A stretch of DNA of 64,000 nt from Selaginella moellendorffii (Eukaryota > Streptophyta > Lycopodiopsida > Selaginellales > Selaginellaceae), in NCBI RefSeq assembly GCF_000143415.4, contig NW_003314319.1:1020365-1084364 (forward strand), read 5' to 3'. The notes beneath the pieces were generated by a model. It saw nothing but the letters and a program-made list of their open reading frames with translations. It did not search any database and was not told where the DNA came from. A program made the position numbers and the translations under genes. The stretch's first letter is position 1; the number at the start of each line of letters is the position of its first letter. This document shows, one piece after another, positions 56,207 through 64,000 of the stretch.

Positions 56207-58150
56207 ATGTGCTGCGTTACCCATGCCCGGCCTTTCTTGCTTCCACACCAAACCAGGGATGCGGAATATGCTCCGTTGCTTCGAGCCTGTGGGAATTCCA
56301 GAAGCCTCGCACACGCGAGACAGCTTCACGCCCGGATTTGGAAGCAAGCGACGACCACATTTGTTGATAACTTGATCGTCGAAATGTATGGAAAGTGCAG
56401 CGCGATCGATGACGCATGTTTTGTTTTCGAGAGCATTCGTAAGCGGAATGTTTTCTCGTGGACAATGATGATTTCCGCATTTGCCCAAAATGGGCATTTT
56501 TTATCTGCGCGTTTGTGCTTCTGGAAAATGAATTTGGAGGGCATAAAACCCGATCGAATAGCCTTGATTGCGACTATTGATGCTTTGGCCGAGATCGCGT
56601 CTGCAGCAGACATTGTGTTGCTTCGAACTTGCGTTCACGAATTGGGTCTTGCTTCTGATCTTGTCTTGAAAAATGCACTGCTCAATTTATACAGCATCTG
56701 GCTGAATCTACAAGAAACAAAAACTATGTTCGAAAGACTTGAAACCAAAGATGTTATCACTTGGACTTGTATGATTTCTGCATATGCCCGAAAAGGGCAT
56801 CCGGGCGCGCTTTTGCTGTTTCGAAGAATGGAGCTCGAGGGGATTGTGGCCAACGGAATCACATACATTGCCCTCTGTACAGCCCTTTCAAAGCTCCATC
56901 CGTATCATCACATTCGAATCAATCTCTTGGATCTTGAAACCCGGATTTCTCGATCTGGATTGCTTCCAATGGTGTGTTGCAGCTTGATCGAGATGTACGG
57001 GAATCTTGGCGACATAGAGAACGCAATGCGGGTCTTTACAACCTCCCTAGAACAGCACTGCAATGTGGTTGCTTGGACCGCGGCGATCAATGCTCACACA
57101 CAAAATGGAAACCTTCGCAAGGCTTTGGAGATCTTTAGAAGAATGGATCTCGAGGGAGTCAGGCCCGACAACGTAGTGTTTCTTGCCCTCTTGGACGCGT
57201 GCATTGCGTTGCAAGATCTCAGCCAAGGCAAGCTCATTCATGAACGGATTGTGAGATTGGGGCTTAATTCGCATTCTAACCTTGTAAACACACTCATCAA
57301 CATGTACGGAAAGTGTGATAGAGTTGACATTGCGAGAGGCATCTTTGATAGCCTCGATAAGAAGTGTGTGGTTTCTTGGACTGCGATGATCACTGCCAAT
57401 GCTCAAAACGGGCATCCGCTAGAAGCCTTTCATCTCTTTTGTAGGATGTCCTTGGAAGGGATTCTCCCAACAAAGATCACTCTCATCACCCTTCTCGATG
57501 CGAGCTCGCTTCACTCGGACATTCTCCGCGGCAAGTTGGTCCACGAATGCATCGAAGATCTTGGCCTCGATCTCGAGGGCGCTTTGGGGAATGCTCTTGT
57601 CAACATGTATGGAAAATGCGGCAACACGAGTAAAGCTCTCTCGATCTTTGAATCAATGCAGTTGAGAGATGCCTGTGCGTGGAACACAATGCTTGCCGCA
57701 TATGCCCAGGTCGGTCATATTCACTCGGCATTTGAAAAGCTCCAGGAAATGGAGCTCCAGGGAGTCCGCGCGACGGATACCACCTTCATCAACATCCTCT
57801 CCGCCCTGAGCCATGCCGGATCGCTCCACCGCTGCTGCGACTGCCTCATCTCAATGATCCAGGACTACAATGTTACACCCGCAAGCGATCACTACCGGTG
57901 TATTGTGGACATGCTTGCTCGGCTCGGGCAGCTCCAGCACGCAAACGAGCTCATGGAACTCATGCCTTTTGAGCCCACTGCCACGGCGTGGATGTCCCTT
58001 CTCGCGGCCTCCAGGGTCCACACCAAAACTTCATCCGTGGATCAAGTTTCTTGGGTGGCTGCCGAGCGGGTTTTCGAGCTGGAGCCCAGGAATGCATCTC
58101 CATACTTGGCTCTCTCCAACATCTACAAATGCAAGCGTGAAAGAATCTAG
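56207..58150 (+). CDS. PLS-class pentatricopeptide repeat protein, 647 residues
   Basis: Intronless frame from ATG 56207 (an upstream ATG leads into another frame). About 13 PPR motifs: YAPLLRACGNSRSLAHARQL, VFSWTMMISAFAQNGHFLSA, VVSWTAMITANAQNGHPLEA, ACAWNTMLAAYAQVGHIHSA and others, including typical 35/36/31-residue P, L and S units. The end (YRCIVDMLARLGQLQHANEL, FEPTATAWMSLLAASRVHTK, FELEPRNASPYLALSNIYKC) is the E domain and then stops at YKCKRERI; E+ and DYW parts are absent. The likely role is organelle RNA editing or processing with a DYW partner. A 27-base piece of its coding sequence (57649-57675) occurs again at 58785-58811. Confidence 0.9.
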   Translation: MCCVTHARPFLLPHQTRDAEYAPLLRACGNSRSLAHARQLHARIWKQATTTFVDNLIVEMYGKCSAIDDACFVFESIRKRNVFSWTMMISAFAQNGHFLSARLCFWKMNLEGIKPDRIALIATIDALAEIASAADIVLLRTCVHELGLASDLVLKNALLNLYSIWLNLQETKTMFERLETKDVITWTCMISAYARKGHPGALLLFRRMELEGIVANGITYIALCTALSKLHPYHHIRINLLDLETRISRSGLLPMVCCSLIEMYGNLGDIENAMRVFTTSLEQHCNVVAWTAAINAHTQNGNLRKALEIFRRMDLEGVRPDNVVFLALLDACIALQDLSQGKLIHERIVRLGLNSHSNLVNTLINMYGKCDRVDIARGIFDSLDKKCVVSWTAMITANAQNGHPLEAFHLFCRMSLEGILPTKITLITLLDASSLHSDILRGKLVHECIEDLGLDLEGALGNALVNMYGKCGNTSKALSIFESMQLRDACAWNTMLAAYAQVGHIHSAFEKLQEMELQGVRATDTTFINILSALSHAGSLHRCCDCLISMIQDYNVTPASDHYRCIVDMLARLGQLQHANELMELMPFEPTATAWMSLLAASRVHTKTSSVDQVSWVAAERVFELEPRNASPYLALSNIYKCKRERI

Positions 58151-58187
58151 TGACTTGAAAGACAAAAACTATACATGTAAGTCGAAT

Positions 58188-58784
58188 CTAAAGCTCGTGG
58201 GATCGAGCACGACGAAACGAGAGCCTGACCGATTTCAAGTCGTAGAGGACGTGATAGTTCTGCTGCATGATATTTCCAATGATGTTAATGCCCCCTCGCC
58301 CAACAGTTAAGCATGCAAGGTCGCCATCGACGGACATTACGTTCTCCTGGGGTGGCCGGAGCTCCGCGCCGTTAGCAAAGCGGAAGCTGATCGAGGGGAA
58401 CCTGTAATTTTCGTGGCCCGAGGTGTTGAAGCACTTGTCCAAGTGTGGGACACTCACCTGCGGAAGATCGACCATGCTGGCGAAGATTTCCGTCACGTTG
58501 TAGGCACCGGTTAGAGATGTCACTGGGGAGCCCGAGTCGAAGACGGTCCAGCCGGTGTTGGCCTCAGACCCGGCCCACACGTCGTTCACGTAAACGCTGT
58601 GGAGATAGAGATTAGACTCGACACTAGAGCTGAAGAGGAGTGGCGTGCTCCGCGTGATCGAATCGGCCAGCTCAGTGCTGGGGATGACTGCAGGGAGAGC
58701 GCAGCGTCTCCAAAGAAGAGAGGGCTCGTTTCGCCTTGAGAGAGCCCAAAGATACTATCCACGTCTCTCACGGTCCCGGCGTCC
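58188..58784 (-). pseudogene. Nepenthesin-type aspartic protease, C-terminal half, decayed
   Basis: VDSIFGLSQGE (usual VDGILGLG) is followed after a frameshift by ITRSTPLLFSSSVESNLYLH and VNDVWAGSEANTGWTVFDSG. The DSG is the second catalytic aspartate site. CFNTSGHENYRFPSISFRFA, NVMSVDGDLACLTV and IIGNIMQQNYHVLYDLKSVR complete a pepsin-fold C-lobe (A1 family, nepenthesin group). The first lobe with the other catalytic aspartate is missing: the frame runs into unrelated DNA at 58785. At least one frameshift near 58690 breaks it. These proteases are normally secreted and intronless in plants. Confidence 0.78.
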
Positions 58785-58811
58785 TGAATCAATGCAGTTG
58801 AGAGATGCCTG
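58785..58811. other. 27-base filler identical to PPR gene coding DNA
   Basis: Every base equals 57649-57675 of the PPR gene (both begin TGAATCAATGCAG). It sits exactly between the end of the protease relic and the start of the duplicated block. It has the look of a templated insertion made during end joining of a double-strand break. Confidence 0.85.
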
Positions 58812-58829
58812 CAAGACTGGACACTCCGG

Positions 58830-59425
58830 GAGCTGGAGGCGAGCTTGCCGAAGCACTTGGCTGGAGATCTCAGCGACGAAACAGGCATCAACTTCGGACA
58901 ATCGTGTTTTCACTCTCAGCCCTGCTCCAAGTCGGGTGCTCGCGTCCTCTTCAGGCTCGCTTTTGCTCGAGTTTGAAGTTGGCACACACAGCGAGCTTGA
59001 TCTCGGCATCACTTGAAGAGCTCCGGTGGATTGGTCTCGGGCTCGCCCTTGGCTGACAGCGGGAATGCAAGGGGATCCAATATGTGATATTGCTGGCTGT
59101 TTTGGAAGAGATCTTGATGTTGCTGTTCCATTCATACAGGGTGGTAGGCGAGGCAATCGAGCGCCGCCACGATGATCGATTCCTCCAGTCCTTCTAACTC
59201 CAAAGGGGCTTTGCCAAGGACGAAATGCCGAGCAGCATGAATGCGGGGGATAATCTCGTCCGGTGGGCGATCTAACAAAACGCCATGGATTTCGCAAACA
59301 AAGAAACCCCTGTCATATGGTTCAAGTACATGGTATGATTTTTTTATTACGGGAACCCGGTTGCTGAGATGATGGCTATCAGGTAAGTGTAGAGGTAAAC
59401 CGTTGTACAAGACCCAGTTGCAGCC
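58830..59425 (+). repeat. Copy A of a direct duplication (partner 62150-62885)
   Basis: Two blocks match the partner at about 85-95 percent by eye: 58846-59085 with 62155-62400, and 59165-59425 with 62655-62885. Shared landmarks are GAAGCACTTGGCTGGAGATC, CAGCCCTGCTCCAAGTCGGG, GGGATAATCTCGTC, and GGGAACCCGGTTGC. The stretch in between differs, so one copy carries an insertion or the other a deletion. No family is recognised in its frames. Confidence 0.88.
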
Positions 59426-59429
59426 GACT

Positions 59430-61740
59430 TAATCCAGTGACAATATTGGCAAACATGGCATAGACAGAAAGGGACTTGGTGGGGACCGGAAAAAAGATAT
59501 TGGCGAAAGTTATTCCTCTTGTCTGTGGGCATCCTAAAGATGCTAAGGAGTGGATCTGGGATGATCACTCATAAATGGATGGCTCAGTCTTTAAGAGACG
59601 GGACTGTGATGTAGGTGGTGTTAGACCACCGGTGTAACCAATGTAAATGGGTATGGCCTTAGCGTAACAAACTGATATGTCGGTGGTACTTTGGGGTGTC
59701 GGTCATGGGATCAGACACATGAAGCACTTGGACACAGTGCAATGGTTGAGTAGCTTGGATGCCATTCTTGGGGTTAGCAAGTCCCTAAGTTCAAAATAGG
59801 ACTTATGGAGGTTGTGAGTGAGACTCCTTCAAGTGGTCGGAGGTGTGATTAAGTGACTAAAGTAGAATTGAAAATTTAGTCGCTTACATCTACTTCAAAT
59901 ATCAAATCGTGCATTTTCATGGACAGTCCATCTACTAGTTTTTTTCTTCTCAATTGGTTCTAAAACTATTAAGGCACTAATTTAATTAATATTTGAAGGA
60001 ACAAAAACTAATGAAATGATGTTCCAAAATGACAAAGCAACAATGATCAGTGATAAAACCACCTGTTTCCTTTAAAGGAGTAGCTCGCACTACCCTAGCT
60101 TTTCAATTTTTATTTCTACAAATGTACCAAGTGTTAAATAATTATACTCCCACAATATACATATTATTGTTTGGAATCAACTCCCCTAAGTTGTTGTAGG
60201 CGAAAAGATTCCAAAATCAAAACTAGAACAATAAAAAGCTCATCAGATAAGATTGAGACTAAGTTTGAAACTAAGTCTGAGATTTGAGATTGGGTTCGAG
60301 AATTTAGATTTTTTGAGAAGCCACCCAGCCCAGTATTACTCAAACATAAGGAGACTTAACCCCCAAATATCCCAATACTCAAACCTAAGACGTTTTAACC
60401 CCCTAAGTATCCCAAACTAATTGGAAAAAAGGGTGTGCTTTTGTTATTTCCCTCTATATTTGAATTATAGATTGTCTCTCAATTTGTTCTTTTTAGTTAT
60501 TTATAATTTACTATACTTCCTTATAAGTTCATGCTCGTTAATGGAAGTTGAAAGCCATAACTTTCCCAAGAGCTTTGCTCTTTTGACACTCTACCATTTA
60601 TGTTGAACTTAATTGAAAGCAAATTAAATTTACTAAATGTCAATTTTAACATGTAGTGTAATTCTCTGTCATGTAATTCTCAACATATGATGTAATTTTT
60701 TGTCATGTAATTCTCAATATATAATGTAATTTTGTTATCTTTGATTACTTACAACTACCTAGTTTCTAGAGGGTGGTACAATGAGAATTATTATTTGTTC
60801 TATTTGATGCTAAATTTAATAAATCTTTATAATACATCCTAACATATTAAAATGTCAAAGCCACAAAAGTGTGCAATATTCCTGCCCAATAGTTAAAAGA
60901 TAAATTACCCCATATAGAAAAAGAAATAGAATCACTTTGCAAAAACAGAAAAAATGTGTGTGTTAAGAGGGCTAAAATCACATTGCATTTAGTGTTAGGG
61001 CATTGTAAACTTGCTAATGGGCTCTTTGGTTTTAAATATATGAGAATGGTAAGCAAAATTCCCAACTTCACTAAGGGCATTCCTAGTTATAATAAATTTT
61101 CTTATTATTTAGTAATATCTTTTCAGGCTACTATCAATTTTACCAAAAGGTTCTGATCTCTTTTGTGATTAAAAGACTTGAATCAATTCATTATGAAATT
61201 TTTGCATAGACTATGCAATTCATTTCTTTTTTTTCCTTCACCTTGCTGTAAATAATGTTCACATTGAGCATGTCCAGTAACCATGACAATTCAAATGATC
61301 ACCTTTATTTTATAGCAAACACATTGTATGCATCCCTGCATTTTCCATAAATTTTCCACTTAAAGAGAAAAATCCAACCCATAACCAACTACAACTTATG
61401 AATGTGATTAGCAGTTCAAAGAACTTCAAGAGAAAAACAAGCATCTAAAGCCATGAGAAGGTGATCTTTTTTTATCTTAGGCCTGCATTTTGCTCTATCA
61501 GAAATGCATATTGCAACTTTCCATGCCAAGTATATGTGCTAAATGACAATCGTCCAAGGCTCACACTAAAACATAATTGCACTTCAAGACTATTGCTCAA
61601 CTAATAAGAACCCTTCCAGACACAAGTATGCATAGAGGTGGATTGCTTGCTTACCACACTCATGCGACACATAGACAGTGATCATCGTGTTTCATCCCGC
61701 TCAATCAAATGCATCTCAATGAGCCCACACTTTCCATACA
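59430..61740. other. AT-rich intergenic stretch, no gene seen
   Basis: Composition resembles 1-5.2 kb: long AT-rich runs without domains or splice patterns. At 60660-60730 a word like ATGTAATTCTCAAYATAT recurs three times in tandem. It separates the two duplication copies. Confidence 0.5.
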
Positions 61741-62140
61741 TATAAACTCAACTACTAGAAAGAATTCAAGCACAGATTTACTTGCCCTTGGAGAGAATCT
61801 CCCAGCACAGTGCAAACACCCATGGCCTTCAGAAGAGTGATCTCATTGCCCTCCATGCCTCCAAGGGTGCGAACTCTTACTCCAAGTACGTTTCTCAGTG
61901 GTCGAGGCTTTTGAGAGGTAAAATCGAACCCTATCCTCCTTTTGCCCTTTCTTTTGTCGATCTTCCAGCTCGTAAGTCCTCAAATCCCGAAACGATGATG
62001 GAAGAATCGCTTGGAACAGGTCCGGAAGTTTCGAATCAAAGAAATGGCAAGGGCGATGGAACAACGAGCGCTGGGGCGTGGGCGATCCGATCGCGCAGCT
62101 CGCCGCCAAGCCCGCTTGCAACTACAAGTAGTGTCTATCT
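61741..62140 (+). other. Open frames before duplication copy B, unrecognised
   Basis: A frame from ATG 61782 reads LERISQHSANTHGLQKSDLI and continues into copy B, but copy A is shifted in this frame, so it is not conserved. I recognise no family and do not call a gene. Confidence 0.3.
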
Positions 62141-62149
62141 GGAGCTGGA

Positions 62150-62885
62150 GGAGAGCTTGGCGAAGCACTTGGCTGGAGATCTCAGCGAAGAAACAGGCAT
62201 CAACTTCGCGGACAGTCGTGTTTTCAGTCTCAGCCCTGCTCCAAGTCGGGTGTTCGCGTCCTCCTCAGGCTCTCTTTTGCTGGCACACACAGCGAGCTTG
62301 ATCTCGGCATCACTTGGACAGCCCCGGTGGATTGGTCTCCGGCTCGGGCTCAGTTCTACACAAGCTGGTACTTGGCTGGCAGCGGGAATGCAAGGGGATC
62401 CATCGTGATTTCGTTTCGGGCAAATGATGGTTCTTCCCGGGACTGTTACTCTCCAGGCATCGAGGCAGGCGAGGATGATACCGAGGTATGTTCGTTTGAA
62501 TGGCCACACGCTACAGGTTTCGTTGGATTGCCGAAACGTGGAGTTTTGGGACTGATGAGATTCACACCAGCAGAAGATCGCAAAGCTCCTGCGGCTGTGG
62601 AGATTGCTCAGCGAGTTTCTATTGCAACCCAGGCCATAACTCTTGACGATCCATTACCACGATGATCGATTCACAACCCAAGAGGGGGCTTTGCCAAGGA
62701 CGAAACGCCGAGCAGCACGAATGCGGGGGATAATCTCGTCTGGTGGGCGATCTAACAAAAACGCCATGGATTTCGCAAAGACCCCTGTCATATGGTTCAA
62801 GTACATGGTATGATTTTTTTATTACGGGAACCCGGTTGCCGAGATGATGGCTATCAGGTAAGTGTAGAGGTAAACCGTTGTAGAA
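62150..62885 (+). repeat. Copy B of a direct duplication (partner 58830-59425)
   Basis: This is the longer copy. The piece 62400-62650, absent from copy A, holds an open frame (SWYLAGSGNARGSIVISFRA and GVLGLMRFTPAEDRKAPAA) that may be the remnant of a protein gene, but no family is recognised. Confidence 0.85.
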
Positions 62886-62889
62886 GACC

Positions 62890-63070
62890 CGGGTTCGATG
62901 CCGAAGGGTCCACTCAACAAGGACTTTTATGCAAAAATTTTGCTAAATAAGGAGCCATTATTCTGGTTCGCCGGCTCACAAAAACAGCTTAGACCAGTCA
63001 TTTAGGACATCGGTCTCCCAAAACAAACGTTTCGGGTTCGATTCTCTTCCCGATATTTGTAAATACCAAA
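62890..63070 (+). mobile_element. SINE-like tRNA-derived repeat
   Basis: TTAGACCAGTCATTTAGGAC then ATCGGTCTCCCAAAACAAA and GGGTTCGATTCT resemble the D arm, anticodon arm and T arm of a tRNA, with box A-like and box B-like words 40 bases apart. No full clover leaf can be drawn, so it is not a gene. A second box B-like word (GGGTTCGATGCC) lies at 62890. A shorter relative is at 29650-29735. Confidence 0.5.
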
Positions 63071-64000
63071 TACTGAATCATCGTCGATCATCAATGCGGA
63101 TGCTCTGGCATCGCGACGCTGGAGTTGCGCAGATTGACGTGGGCAAGCTGGAGACTGCGGCGGCTGTGATAATCCATTTCCTGGCCTATCGGCGCAGCGG
63201 CGGCTCCAGCCCTGGCAGCTGATTCTCTTGTCTCGTCTGATTCCATTGACAAGACATGATCGATCGCAGTCGCTCCTCCTCCTCCTCGCAGTGTAGCTTT
63301 CTCGACGCTGACCTTGTGTTTGGCGCCCTGGCGGCGGGATACGTTTTCAGGGACCAAGGTTGAGAGGTATGAACTTCCAGAGAAGTAGACTTTGTAAGCT
63401 TTCGGTGTGATCTTTCCAGGTTCAGGGCTGTGCTTGGAGCATCGACGCCACACATTCACCATCCATTCCTGTCACGAACAGGCAATTCCATCCTCAGGCA
63501 GCTCAAGTGGACGAAGTTCTCCATGTGCCTGGTGGGTTTGGGGGAATCAAACAAGCCCGCTTTTTCTCGGAGAGACTGCCGTCCTGCCCGAGCTTGATAC
63601 TCCTCCCGATTTTAGCACCCAAAAATCACCCCGATTCTTGAGACGCATCAAGGATATTTACTAGCCAGACTTCCATGGTGCATTGATCTGCCACAGGAGA
63701 ACTAAATCTCTCGTACCTCTTGATTATTGCTAGTGAGAGCAGCAGGAGCTTGATGGTGCAGAACTACCACTTTCTGTTCTATCTGGAAGCGTCCCAGTTG
63801 TCACCGCACCAAATGCCACGAACTTTCAATTGTTATCTAGGGCATAAAATGAGTAACTATCACAAATATTCTTTTGCATAGCTCGAACCAAGGCACCACT
63901 GGACTACTGATCTTTCATAACATTATTAAGAAAGGAAGGCTTTAATGTGAAAAAAGCATGATCTTGTCCATAACCAATAAGAGGTGGGATAGAGGATCAG
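63071..64000. other. Right end of window, no gene recognised
   Basis: A minus frame at 63091-63462 (PGKITPKAYKVYFSGSSYLS, NVSRRQGAKHKVSVEKATLR) is coherent and basic and could be part of a gene, but I recognise no family and no neighbouring exon is certain. The last 300 bases are AT-rich. Confidence 0.35.

Noticed and set aside
61782-62408. 208-codon + strand frame
   Set aside because: The frame is not kept in the duplicate copy at 58.8 kb and shows no domain; more likely a chance frame in a repeat.

Overview
The window is nuclear DNA of a seedless vascular plant, most likely a lycophyte such as Selaginella. Protein-coding genes have many very short introns of about 50 to 70 bases. They include plant-only families (LOB-domain, AHL, RALF, PLS-type PPR, CNL-type NLR, GDPDL) next to PACRG, a flagellar protein kept only in plants with swimming sperm. 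There is no prokaryotic operon structure, rRNA, CRISPR array or intact tRNA.

Layout. 1-5.2 kb is AT-rich and holds one AT-rich lectin gene. 5.2-10 kb holds a head-to-head pair, the AAA ATPase CIP111 (-) and PACRG (+). 10-20 kb is a graveyard mixed with live genes: a dead F-box copy, a live short-chain dehydrogenase, an unrecognised gene, an AT-rich relic between inverted repeats, a dead DNA ligase IV fused to a piece of PACRG, and a dead MAP65. 20.5-30 kb is immune-like and accessory: a small secreted protein, a CC-NB-LRR gene with a duplicated coiled-coil module, the tail of a dead four-domain voltage-gated calcium channel, a large P-loop NTPase and an F-box gene. 30-54.7 kb is dense housekeeping and developmental DNA: Yippee, a PPR gene, an LBD factor, an AHL factor, alpha-tubulin, RALF, GDPDL, BCKDH E1-beta, a BUD20/ZNF593 zinc-finger protein and TSPO. 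55-64 kb again turns accessory: an unreported-looking secreted six-cysteine peptide with a knottin-like pattern, a second PPR gene, a dead aspartic protease, a 3.3-kb-spaced direct duplication, an AT-rich stretch and a SINE-like tRNA-derived repeat.

Genes and history. Several neighbours share promoter space (CIP111/PACRG; BCKDHB/BUD20). A PACRG-F-box block appears twice, and each copy kept the other's lost gene. PACRG pieces also occur inside the ligase relic, so this neighbourhood has been duplicated and broken repeatedly. The best candidates for new biology are the six-cysteine secreted peptide (55497-55740), the calcium-channel relic (24493-25360), the AT-AC U12-type intron in the BUD20-like gene, and the junction at 58.78 kb repaired with a 27-nt filler copied from the nearby PPR gene.

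Limits: exon borders were read by eye from splice signals and protein-family fit. Similarity statements come from recognising motifs, not from searches.
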